This document shows, piece by piece, positions 1 through 9,252 of a stretch of 64,000 bases of DNA. How positions within the stretch are numbered: position 1 is the stretch's first letter; each line of letters opens with the position of its first letter. Below the pieces are notes generated by a model. It ran no database searches and was not told where the DNA came from. It saw only the letters and a list, made by a program, of their open reading frames with translations. Both the position numbers and the translations under genes were made by a program. This DNA is from Entrophospora sp. SA101 (taxonomy: Eukaryota; Glomeromycota; Glomeromycetes; Entrophosporales; Entrophosporaceae). The stretch lies in contig CAUDNR010001491.1 in assembly GCA_958430865.1 (NCBI GenBank), forward strand, positions 1 to 64,000. The letters are read 5' to 3'.

Positions 1-35
1 TTCAGTTGTTATTTTCGTTATTGTTCATAGTTTTG

Positions 36-227
36 TTAAGCGATTAATTTTTTACCAACTACGTAAATAGTTCCGGCGACAGCCAAGGAGATAGTAGTTC
101 CCACAACGACAAAAACAAATCCAGTGGTCAGATCTTCCCGGTAGAGGATTTCTCCGCGACGGACATTTAATAGGTTATCACGGCTATTTATAAAAGGTTT
201 TTTTTCTAAGTTTTCAATATTAGGCAT
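36..227 (-). CDS. small membrane protein (63 aa)
   Basis: Unrecognised 63-residue protein. The N-terminal half is polar; residues about 36-58 form one hydrophobic segment (FVFVVVGTTISLAVAGTIYV) ending in a short basic tail, so a single-pass tail-anchored or phage-coat-sized membrane peptide. It is the last gene of a tight minus-strand run of very short ORFs (36-1445) separated by only 1-10 bases, which suggests one transcript. Function unknown. Confidence 0.6.
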   Translation of the reverse strand: MPNIENLEKKPFINSRDNLLNVRRGEILYREDLTTGFVFVVVGTTISLAVAGTIYVVGKKLIA

Positions 228-229
228 GT

Positions 230-352
230 TTATTTTTTTTGATTTTTAAGTTCAGTCAAAATTTCAGTTAATAACTGGTTAGTTTTAACTTGATTCTGAT
301 TAAATTCTTTGATTTGATTGATTAAAGGAGTTAAGTCGGGTAGGAAGGACAT
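230..352 (-). CDS. small helical protein (40 aa)
   Basis: ATG at 352, TAA at 230. Encodes 40 residues rich in Q, N, L and K (starts MSFLPDLTPLINQIKEF) with a heptad-like pattern and no membrane segment. It fits exactly between the genes at 227 and 362, which supports it despite its length. Function unknown. Confidence 0.45.
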   Translation of the reverse strand: MSFLPDLTPLINQIKEFNQNQVKTNQLLTEILTELKNQKK

Positions 353-361
353 AATGGTTGG

Positions 362-796
362 TTAATAATTTTCTTGGTTTTCTGGTGGGTTATACTCAAT
401 TTGCTTTTGCTCTTTAGTGTGAGTTAGGCGCAGTGATTTAAATTGGTTGGTTAGGTTGGTTAAATGCTGGTTAGCATTACTTTGTATTTCCAGTAACTTT
501 GTTTCTAAAGCGATTAGTCGTTGACTTAAGGCTTGTTGATTGTTAACTACTACTTGCAAATTAGTTTGAATGTCGGCCATGGTGCCACTCATATGGGGAA
601 CTTTTTGTCCGGTAAACTGTTCAAAAGCAAAGGGAGCTAACGGGAGTAATTGACCGATAATGGTCAGGAGACTGGATTTTTGTTTTTGCTCGGTCGGGGT
701 TGAATTTTTTTGGTTAGCAAAACCACAATTGTCAGATTGCTTAGTGTCGGCTGACTGATTATTATTTTTTGGGTTGGTTTCTTCAAATAGGGGCAT
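362..796 (-). CDS. hypothetical protein with central hydrophobic patch and coiled coil
   Basis: 144 residues. The N-terminal 40 are polar and low complexity (N, Q, S, T, K); residues 42-62 are hydrophobic (SLLTIIGQLLPLAPFAFEQF); residues 70-125 are a Q/L/N-rich probable coiled coil. Part of the small-gene cluster 36-1445. No family recognised; size and context fit a small structural or regulatory protein of a mobile element. Confidence 0.6.
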   Translation of the reverse strand: MPLFEETNPKNNNQSADTKQSDNCGFANQKNSTPTEQKQKSSLLTIIGQLLPLAPFAFEQFTGQKVPHMSGTMADIQTNLQVVVNNQQALSQRLIALETKLLEIQSNANQHLTNLTNQFKSLRLTHTKEQKQIEYNPPENQENY

Positions 797-806
797 GAGT
801 GATTAA

Positions 807-983
807 TTATTTGGCAATTTGCACTAAGGTATTTAAACCAAAGGCCAGACCACCCAAAATGGGCAGATACTCGGTGAACTGATTAGCGTTTAATTGTTGG
901 CGATAGTAGTAAGCAATTAGACAAAGCAAGGCGACAATTAGGAACAGATATTCTTTTTTTCAATAGTGAGTGAGATTATTCAT
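807..983 (-). CDS. small membrane protein (58 aa)
   Basis: ATG at 983, TAA at 807, one UGA-Trp codon (HYWKKEYLF). A strong hydrophobic helix at residues 12-25 (LFLIVALLCLIAYYYR) is followed by a polar stretch and a second weak hydrophobic segment (LPILGGLAFGLNTLV). Two membrane passes are plausible. Packed between neighbours in the minus-strand cluster. Confidence 0.55.
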
Positions 984-985
984 AT

Positions 986-1153
986 TTATTGGTTAGTCAT
1001 TAATTGCAACAGGCCGCTCAAACCTAAGCAACAGTAGCCGAGTGGTCGCAGGAATTTAGTATCGGGGAGATTTTGTCCGGAACCAAAAAAGTAAAGAGCT
1101 AAGCAGAGAGCCGCCATAATCAGCAATAAGTAGCGTTTATTCCACTTGGGCAT
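986..1153 (-). CDS. small membrane protein (55 aa)
   Basis: ATG at 1153, TAA at 986. Residues 7-20 (RYLLLIMAALCLALYFFG) form a membrane helix and the C-terminus has a second hydrophobic patch with two Cys (GYCCLGLSGLL). Topology resembles the gene at 807-983, so the two may be distant paralogues. Two bases separate it from its neighbours. Confidence 0.55.
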   Translation of the reverse strand: MPKWNKRYLLLIMAALCLALYFFGSGQNLPDTKFLRPLGYCCLGLSGLLQLMTNQ

Positions 1154-1154
1154 C

Positions 1155-1445
1155 TTATTTTAGTCGGTACTTTTTAATGATTTGCTGGGCCAATGCTTGC
1201 TTTAATTTACTAAACATTTTAAAGTTCAGTGTGTAATAAACATAAGTTTTTTTATCTAAAGCACTTTTTTGTTTGTGCTCTTTTTTAGTAAACTTACCTA
1301 AATTACCGAAGCGAATGGTTTGGTGGTCTTTCATTTGCAAGAAAGTTGCGAATAAATCAGCGGTGACTAGTTGGTAAGCTCGTTTAGTTTCTACGGAAAG
1401 GGAACGGGTTAGGGTTTTAGTAACTGGTTTTTTGCGGGGGAACAT
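1155..1445 (-). CDS. HU/IHF-like DNA-binding protein
   Basis: 96 residues. The middle fits the HU/IHF beta-arm region: residues 40-55 (DHQTIRFGNLGKFTKKEH) match the family's 'vrfpGFGkFevreR' strand-turn, followed by a basic arm (KQKSALDKK) and a C-terminal helix (FKMFSKLKQAL). HU family proteins bend and coat DNA and are 90-100 residues, as here. Motif-based call; this is a divergent member. First gene of the minus-strand small-gene cluster, so possibly the DNA-packaging protein of a mobile element. Confidence 0.55.
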   Translation of the reverse strand: MFPRKKPVTKTLTRSLSVETKRAYQLVTADLFATFLQMKDHQTIRFGNLGKFTKKEHKQKSALDKKTYVYYTLNFKMFSKLKQALAQQIIKKYRLK

Positions 1446-1867
1446 ATTTAGTTAATTAAAGAATAATAATAGGTGGGGATTTTTTGTTTTTGTTTTTCTG
1501 GTTCGGAAATGGATAATCAATAATTAGTGCGTTGGGACAGTTATTCATCATTTCTCTATAAATCAGTTTTGGGATGGTTAGTTGGAGTATTTTTTAAATA
1601 ATTAAAAAATAGATATTTTTTATAGTTAATGGGTGAGTGAGAATTGCCAGAAATAAAAGCAAAAATAGAATGGTTAAGTAGAGTGGCTCAGTGAGAAAAA
1701 AAAGAGTCCAGTGAAAAAAACGGGACTAGAAATTAGACCTGGGGGTATTTTGGAGTTAATTTTTTAAGTAAAATTTTAATTGTTCAGGTTTGTTAAAATC
1801 TAAAATTATAATATAGATACTAGTAATTAAAGAACTTAACTTTTAATTACTACAAGAGGCAATTAAT
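1446..1867. other. divergent intergenic region
   Basis: About 420 bases between a minus-strand cluster and a plus-strand run, so promoters for both should lie here. A TATAAT hexamer near 1808 lies 60 bases before the start at 1868, without a well-spaced -35 box. A possible 31-residue minus ORF starting MMNNCPNALIIDYPF lies at the left end but has no other support. Confidence 0.35.
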
Positions 1868-2371
1868 ATGAACATGGACACATACACATTCCGTTTTAAT
1901 GTTGAGAAGTATACGAAGGAGGCACTAAAAAACTTACAAAAAAATCAACAAGACATGAATAACACGGTCAATGATTTTCAACAACAACAATTACGTTCCC
2001 AAATCAGGCAATTAGAAACTAATCCTACTCAAAACCAAGCCGAATTAGCGGCAAAAAAACAGCAACTAAAGGATTTAGAGAATAAACAAAAAGAATCAGA
2101 CCAGCAATTACCTTTAACTACTCAAATTACTATTTTAGAGAGGGAAATTAAAGAGTTAGAAGGTAAATCTAGAACCCAAGCAGAAGAAGCACTTTTGATT
2201 AGTAAAAAGAAGGAATTGGAGGAATTATTAAAGAAGCAGAGTGATTCTATTGGTAAGGAAAATAACTATGATAAAACTGCTTTAGTTATTGGTTGTGGAG
2301 TAATTGGAGTGCTTTTAGTTCTTAGTATCTTTATCTTTGCGAGAATTCGCAAAAAGAAAAATAAATATTAA
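1868..2371 (+). CDS. tail-anchored coiled-coil protein
   Basis: 167 residues. Residues 20-125 are a heptad-rich coiled coil (Q, K, E, L); residues 138-157 form a single membrane helix (ALVIGCGVIGVLLVLSIFIF) followed by a strongly basic tail RKKKNKY. This N-coil/C-anchor layout recurs at 16.6, 25.6, 29.1, 32.2, 55.3 and 58.6 kb. The soluble part should face the cytoplasm if the anchor inserts tail-first. ATG follows a purine-rich ACAAGAGG ribosome site. Partner unknown. Confidence 0.7.
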   Translation: MNMDTYTFRFNVEKYTKEALKNLQKNQQDMNNTVNDFQQQQLRSQIRQLETNPTQNQAELAAKKQQLKDLENKQKESDQQLPLTTQITILEREIKELEGKSRTQAEEALLISKKKELEELLKKQSDSIGKENNYDKTALVIGCGVIGVLLVLSIFIFARIRKKKNKY

Positions 2372-2377
2372 AAAAAT

Positions 2378-3313
2378 ATGATAGAACAAATAAAAGAAAA
2401 GGTAAAACAAAAAGCAGAAAAAAGAGCTAGAAGATGAGGAAAAACCTGAACTTCTTGGATAACCGGAAAAGAGTCAAAAGTAAATATAGAGTATTTCTCT
2501 CACTTCTCACCTTGATTCAACCCAAATTGTTTTTCAGTGATTGTTAGTGAAGGAGCAAGAGAAAAATACAGGCTTGGTCTGTGAATATACGAAGAAATTT
2601 CTAAGGGAGGGAGGGAGAAATTTAATGAAAAAAATATTTACTTTATAAAAGTCCTTACTGGATTTTCTATAGGGGAAACAAAAAGAAAATCCGATTCAAT
2701 GGAAAAGAAATTACTAGGTGATGAATATGAAGTGTATAAAAATCATCCTATTTTAGCCTTGCTTGAATGAGGGGATAAGCCAGTTTATTTTTCTGATATT
2801 ATAAAAAAAGCGAACGTAGAGAAAGAAAATATTCATAGAAACCCAGAATATTACATAAAAGAACATGATATTATTGGAGTCAGAATAAACAATACAACTA
2901 CTTACCACATAGCTGTTTATTTGGGAAATAAAGTAATAGCTCACATCAGAGGGCTTGATAATATTCCAAGCGAGCAATGAAAAGCACAACAAGACAGTTT
3001 AAGCTATTTTCTAAAAAATCGTGAAACTAAAGAAGTAATTCTGAATCGTCTTATCATACCATTTAAAAGACCGGAATTGATTCGGAAACATATCAGAAAA
3101 GCTGTTGCTAATAGATACGGAGAAGGGAAATATAATGTAATAAGTAACAATTGTGAGCATTTTGCTACATTATGTGTTGCTGGCATTAAATTTTGTTCAC
3201 AGGTTGAGAATCTCTTTAATTTCAATTTCAAACTAGATAAAAAGGAAATTAACGAAGAAACATTGAATAATGATAATTTTATAGCTCAGACTCAAATTGA
3301 AACAAACAACTAA
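2378..3313 (+). CDS. LRAT/NlpC-like NCEHF-domain protein
   Basis: 311 residues with several UGA-Trp codons (for example at 2435 and 2448). The C-terminal half carries the LRAT-type papain-fold signature: DIIGVR then YHIAVYLGN (catalytic His) and, 90 residues later, NNCEHFATLC (catalytic Cys). LRAT-like proteins transfer or cleave acyl groups on lipids or proteins. The N-terminal 130 residues are unassigned. It starts 6 bases after the tail-anchored gene, so probably co-transcribed. A second copy of the domain is fused to an LRR-TM protein at 40807-42495. The substrate is unknown; the domain assignment is by motif. Confidence 0.7.
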
Positions 3314-3355
3314 CAGTTTAAGGGTTTTAAATCAAAAAAAACAGAGAAAAACATT

Positions 3356-6300
3356 ATGGTAAGCGTCCAGCAATACTTGAATAAAAATTATCCAAAAGAA
3401 AATAGAGAAGAAGTAACTAAACTTGATATTAGCAATAAAAACTTAGAAGGAGAACTAGACTTAACAGACTTTGTAATTTTAGAGGAATTAGATTGCTCTA
3501 ATAATCAATTGACTAGTCTAAATATTGACAGCTGTCCTGATTTGGAAATGATTGCTTGTCATGATAACTTTTTATCTGTTCTTAACCTGAGCAATAACTT
3601 GAAATTGGAGATGCTAAATATTGGCAATAATAATTTTTCGGAACAGGACTTGTCCTTTTTAAGTCATTTAGTAAATTTGGAAATTATTGTAGTAGGAAAT
3701 AAAGATGAAAAAAAAATCCAACAAGGTATTTATAATCGATTTTTAGGTTCTTTTGAACATTTGAAAAGTCTAACTAAACTAGAGTGCTTAGATATTAAAA
3801 ATACTGACATAGAAAGCGGAATAGAGTACCTGCCAGAAAGTTTGGAAGAATTTGTTTGTTCGTCTAGGGAAAGACCAAATTCAAGAGTCAAAAGTATTCA
3901 CAATCTCTTTACTAATGATGAAGGAATTGTGGAAGTTGATGATTATGGAACAATAAAGGACTTTAAAGAGAAAATTAGAAAGATTAAAAAAGAAAGCTCT
4001 AAACTAGCAAACAAAAGCATAGCAAGCTGGCAAGAATATGGAGTTCCATTCCTAGATTTCACAGAAGAGTTAACTCAGGAGTGGATAGATAAAGGCTTTA
4101 GCAAGGAAAGTTGTAAAGAATGGTTAAATATTGGTATACAATCTGGCGATAGTGATTTTTGTGATTGGTTAAGGAACATTAAAAAGGTTAATGTTGAATG
4201 AGTGTTAAATTATGGCGGCAGTGAAAAATTGAGAGAAAAATTTAAAGAATATTTAGAAAAGATAAAGAAAGCGAAAAATCGAACTCAAGATTGGTTGGAT
4301 CAAAATTATCCTAAAAAACAAAGGTGAAGTGTTGAAAAATTAGATCTCAGTAATAAAAATTTAGAAGGTGACTTGGATCTAGTTGACTTCCGTAGTTTGC
4401 AGGAAATAAATATTACTGGTAACCCTCAATTAGGTAAGATAATAAACAAGAAAACATATACTACCATCAAAATAAAAGCCCAGGAATGGCTAGAAAAAAA
4501 CTATCCGACTAAAGAAGAGAAAAAAATTAACTCAGAACATAAAATAACTACCTTTACTCCTCTTAATGTTGAGGGAGAGTTAATAATTAATAACTTTTCT
4601 CAATTAGAAGAAGTAATAATTTTCAATCAAAATAATTTAACCAAATTCCAAATAAATAATTGTCCTAATTTAACTAAACTGACTTGTAGAGATGGATATG
4701 CTCTGACTTACTTCGAGACAAGAGATTGTCCGAGTTTAGAGAATATTTCTTGTTTTTATAGCCAGTTGACAAAGTTAAATTTTGATCGATTAGAAAAGCT
4801 TACAGAGCTAAATTTTTATGCTAACCGACTTACGGATTTAAATCTTCATGGTTTTCCTAATTTAAAAGTGCTTAGTTGCTCCGGAAACCTTCTAACTAAA
4901 CTTGATTTAAGCCAAAATAGCAAATTAGAGAAACTAGATATTAGAGATAACAATTTTTCTGCTCAAGACTTATCTTTCTTAGTTCACTTAGTTAATTTAG
5001 AGGTTCTCGGATTAGGTAATGACGATGAAGAAAGAATGCAACAAGGTGTTTATAACCGTTTTTATAGTTCCTTAGAACCATTACGGGATTTGAATAAATT
5101 AGAACTTCTACATATAAATAACACTAACATTGATAGCGGATTAGAATATTTATCAGAGAGTGTTAAAAGTATCTATTGCGATGGGGCGGAAGAAAATGTT
5201 GGTTGTCTGAAAATCTATGAGCAACTAAAGCCTTATGGAGATAATTATTTAGCCTGAAAAAGGTCAAAGGTGCTTGTTGAACAATCTAAAAAGAAAATTG
5301 ATCTTCTTTGAGGCATAAAAATAAAGAATCAATTAAAGCAAGAACACTACGATGAAGAGGAGTATAGTTCTACAATGTCTATAACAACAGATCCGACTTC
5401 CATTTTTTCCGATGAGGAAGAATTTCAAAAACAAAGGGACGAATATATTAAAGAATTAGAAAGTGGTTTGCAAGAAAGAGAAAAAGAAATTAATCTTCTC
5501 AAAATCGAGATTCAAGGATTGAAAGAAAGAGTAGAGAAAATTAGTTACTTAGAAGAAAGAATCAAAGAGTTAACCAAATTAATCAAAAAGCAAAAAGAAA
5601 AAATAGTTGATGCTTATTTATATTTTGCCCCTGCTAAAGAGTTATTTAGAGAGTTAATCATTGCTCATTTAGAATTAACCAAGCTTTGAAGGAAAAAAGA
5701 ACCAATTGTTAAGTTCCGTAAACGATATGATAAAATCCATGAGGAGTTAGAAAGCAAAATAAGTGAAAAAGACATGGAAGAAGTAGAAATTGTTCTAACT
5801 GTCTGTGAAGAATTAATAGTTTGAGAAGCAGAACTAGAAGAAAAAATTAGTGAAAAACAACTATTGCTAGAAGGCGAACAAATACAAAAAATAATAACTA
5901 TTACTGGCAATATTAGTGTTAACCAGGGACATGCGGTTTTTGGTAGCATTTTCGGCGATAACGCTAATCTCAACTATAACACTAGCAAGAAGTTAATAGA
6001 ATTACCCATAATAACTAACACTAAAAGAGAAAAAAGAAACAGTTGAGAAGAACAAGAGTTGACTAAAAAACCTAAAGCATCAGATTGAACTTCTCTCCAT
6101 CCCTCTTTTGCCTCTCAACTAATCCACCAATGACAATCTTATAGCTTCACTCCTCAGCAAACTAAAGAATGACTGGATATTGGGATGAAAATTACTGATG
6201 CTGACTTTTGTGCTTGACTAAGAGATATTAAAAATTACACTCCAGAACAAGTCCTTAATCATGACAACCAAGAGCAATTAAATCAAGAATATTTTCAGTG

Positions 6301-6358
6301 ATGACAACATCAACAACAAGACTTGTTACAATCCCAAATCCAAATCCCACCCAAATAA
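3356..6358 (+). CDS. large LRR / coiled-coil protein with FCAWLRD C-terminus
   Basis: One continuous 1000-residue frame once UGA is read as Trp; standard-code reading would break it into five pieces. Residues 1-110: N-terminal cap (QQYLNKNYP...) plus LRRs of the 'LeeLDCSnNqLtsLnidsCpnL' type. Residues 230-285: WIDKGF...FCDWLRN motif. Residues 300-630: a second NYP cap and a longer LRR array. Residues 675-780 and 800-840: coiled coil. Residues 845-880: short beta-rich repeat (ITGNISVNQGHAVFGSIFGDNANLNYN). Residues 905-1000: the module WTSLHPSF...FCAWLRDIK...EQVLNHDN. No signal peptide. LRRs bind proteins, so a host-facing interaction protein is likely. Duplication of the cap+LRR block is visible. 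A strong hairpin terminator follows. Confidence 0.75.
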
Positions 6359-6422
6359 AAAGGGGAGTTAATTCTCCCCTTAACTAATAAGCATTTACTA
6401 CTGAATATTTATTAGATATCTT
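6359..6422 (+). terminator. hairpin terminator, repeated module
   Basis: Inverted repeat GGGGAG-ttaatt-CTCCCC immediately after the TAA at 6358. The 40 bases that follow (TAATAAGCATTTACTACTGA then ATATTTATTAG) recur with few changes after the GTPase gene at 11512-11580, so the terminator belongs to a repeated 3' module. Confidence 0.7.
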
Positions 6423-6480
6423 TTCCTTGTGTAAATGTGTAAAATTAAGATATAAGACTTACAATATTATAGTAAATATC

Positions 6481-6999
6481 ATGGGCGCAATCAAGAATAA
6501 GCAAGTTTCAGTATTAGAAATATCCGAATTTTTTCTTTCTTTAGACCCGAAGAGAGAATATTTTGTCAAAGATAAAATGATAAAAGTGGAGGGGAATTCG
6601 GTGCCAACTGTTGGCAACCTTCGTCTTAATAAATTATTACAAATTACTCAAATGCTTTATGCGGCCAAAGAAGGAAGATATTTATTTCCGGAAAAGTTTT
6701 TAGCTTTTGAACATGGCGGAATAATTTATGATATTTACCATCAGTTTCATTTTCTGGTTGTTCCTCACAGATCCACCTCAACTAAGAATTTAAATTCTAA
6801 CTTAAAAACCTTTCTAACTAAAATTTTTGGCTACTTCAAAACTTATACTAATCAGCAATTAGAGGATTTTGTTCACGAAGACCCGGCTTGATTTACAACT
6901 TGGGATGATAAAAAGAGTAAAGAAATGCCCCAAAGTCAGGAAATGATTAACTATTATCAAAATTTTGCTTTACATATAGTTGAAAGTATAGAAAGTTAA
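6481..6999 (+). CDS. Panacea-domain (SocA/DUF4065-like) antitoxin
   Basis: 172 residues using the ATG at 6481; an upstream in-frame TTG at 6427 is possible but would add a Cys-rich leader. Residues 35-75 carry the Panacea hallmark: LRLNKLLQITQMLYAAKEG then FLAFEHGGIIYDIY, matching the family's 'LQKLLYfaq...AW.yGPVv..vY'. The Trp of the motif is replaced. Known Panacea proteins neutralise very diverse toxins encoded next door; here a toxin candidate starts 9 bases downstream. Pair assignment is inference from motif and gene order. Confidence 0.65.
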
Positions 7000-7008
7000 T
7001 AAAAAACG

Positions 7009-7476
7009 ATGAACAAAGGTAAGGAGCGACCAAGGTTAAACCAAATTATCTTCATAGATCTTGATTACAAAGACCAATGAGACATAATAAGAAGAGGAAG
7101 ACCCTGTATAATAACCAAAATAAAGGAAGAAGATAATCTTTTTCTTTTTCGTCTGTTGACAATTACTTCCCAAAATGAAGAAGAAATTAAAGAGGAAGAA
7201 AAACAATTTATCTCTCAGTATGAAATTCGTAAATTACCTGATTGCTTAAAAATTGATCCTTCTTTTGTTAGAATACATCGCCATGTGAACTTGAAAATAG
7301 CAAAAAGCAAATTGCCTAAACTTCTCTGTAATAAGTGTCCACAAGGATGTTTTAAATGACTTAAAGAGAAAAATCAGAACGAGTATAATTTTATTGTGAA
7401 AAAGCACGAAGATTATCGTAATGATAAGTTGAATGCCTCAAAATTACGTGAACCTATTGAAGTCGAGATAGATTAA
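7009..7476 (+). CDS. putative toxin partner, PemK/MazF-like N-terminus
   Basis: 155 residues with UGA-Trp codons at 7078 and 7357. Residues 11-50 resemble the start of PemK/MazF-type endoribonucleases: IIFIDLDYK then RRGRPCIITKI and LTITS, the 'RGRPaIV...piTs' beta strands. The rest is basic and Cys/His-containing (CNKCPQGC), not typical of MazF. It directly follows the Panacea gene, as in Panacea toxin-antitoxin pairs. If active it would cleave RNA in the cell and be held off by the upstream protein. The assignment is moderate; a non-toxic SH3-like fold is the main alternative. Confidence 0.45.
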
Positions 7477-7726
7477 GAAAAAAACTCACTCGCTTGATTC
7501 TTTTTAAAAAATTAGTAATATAAGTAACTTATTTTCTTAATAATTCATATTTTGGTTTAGTGCTTGTTTATAATCACATTAAATTGCCTATGGTCAGAAC
7601 GAGAGAAATAGCAAATTGGAATAATTATAAAAATCATTCACTGACTAATTTGTTATAATTGCTTAAAAGCGGAAGTGGTGATTGTAAACAGAATTTAAAC
7701 AATAATAACACAAATTTAATAAAAAT

Positions 7727-9160
7727 ATGGTAAACAATGTAAATGCACAAAACTATATAAACGAAAAATATCCAACAAGTGGCACATGCCAAAGAGATAA
7801 TGATCCAGAAAATAAAGGTAAAACCAGAAAAGGAATAACTCTGTTAGATATTAGAAAAGGCAAGGTTGGTAATGGAATTTTTAGTAAAAATAAAAATTTA
7901 ATAGAAGATTTAAAATTGGAAGGGTTTACTAACCTACGAAAGTTAATAATTTCTTCTCACCAAATAACTAGTTTGGATATTAGTGATTGTCCAAATTTAG
8001 AAGAATTAGATTGCCGTGGTAATGAACTTACTTATTTGAAAGTTGATGGCTGTTCTAATCTTAGAAAAATTGATTGCTCTAATAATCCTCTTCGAGAATT
8101 AGATTTAAGTACTTGTTCTAAATTAGAGGAAGCAAACATAAATGGATGTCCATCAAAACTCACTGAAGAAGGAGCAACAAAGTCTAATCTTACTTATGAT
8201 GCTGAGAAAGGAAAATTAGCCAAAGGTTCAGCCAAAAATAGTCCGCAAATAACTAAAGCCAAAGAAGATGACATTAGAAACATCCTAATAGTTGGCATGA
8301 CAGGTGGTGGCAAATCTACTTTAGCTAATGTCTTGTCTAATACTAATACTTTTGTAGAAAATAGTTCTAGCACTAGTGTCACGAAAAACTTCCAGACTAG
8401 TGATATTTTTGAGTGGCAAGGTAAAAAATATCGCATAATAGATAACATTGGTTTTGGAGATACTGCTAACATTTCTAATGAAGATATCTTATTTAAAATA
8501 GGAGAAGGAATTCATGCAACTAAAGAAGGAATAAACCAAATACTTTTTGTATTTAAAGGGAGGTTTTCGGAAGAACAAATAACAGCCTTTAATATGTTTA
8601 AAAATTTTATTGCCGATACTGGTATTACTAAGTTTACTACTTTGGTTAGAACTAATTTTGAAAATTTTGAAGATTCACAAAAATGCCAAGAGGATCGACA
8701 ATCTCTTCTTACCCAGACTTCGCAAACTGTTAGAGAAATTATTAGTTCTTGTAACAATGTCATATATGTAGACAATCCGCCAATACCAGTAATAAAAGAA
8801 AAGGACAATGAAAGAATAAGAGCAAAAAAGGAAGATAAGATAAAAGAAAGTAAGCAAAAGAGGGAACAATCAATAAAAGTAGTGCTAAACCACGTGGCTG
8901 AAAATTGTCCAGAAATCTACAAATTAAAAGAATGAAATAGTATAGTCTCTAAGGTAAATGAATACAATAAAAAGAAAGAAGAAATAGAAAAAAGTAATAT
9001 TTCAGTTTCGGAAAAAGAAAAAGAGATAAAGAAAATAGAAAGTGAAACTGCTAAAGAAATAAACGAAGGAATAAAAGTTAGTGTAGGAGTAGAAGTTCCT
9101 GGACTGCCAGTTGGATTGAATGCAGTAGTAGAATATACTAAGCAAACAATAAACTGATAA
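7727..9160 (+). CDS. LRR-AIG1/GIMAP-like GTPase fusion
   Basis: 477 residues. 1-60: NAQNYINEKYP cap. 60-145: LRRs (FTNLRKLIISSHQITSLDI and following). 183-330: GTPase with Walker A GMTGGGKSTLAN, switch/G3 DNIGFGDT, AIG1-type segment 'EGINQILFVFKGRFSEEQ' and G4-like TTLVRTNFENF. 330-420: basic helical stretch; 400-477 coiled coil ending in a hydrophobic beta-like patch. AIG1 GTPases are septin/TOC-related membrane-surface GTPases, mostly eukaryotic. A UGA-Trp at 8933 lengthens the protein by 74 residues over a standard-code reading. The neighbour 9253-11505 carries two more such domains. Confidence 0.75.
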
Positions 9161-9252
9161 GTTTTTACTAAACTGGAAAACATAATATTTTTGCCGTAGG
9201 GGAATTTTTAATTTCCTCACAGCCATCTTTAAAAGAAAATAACAATAAAACT

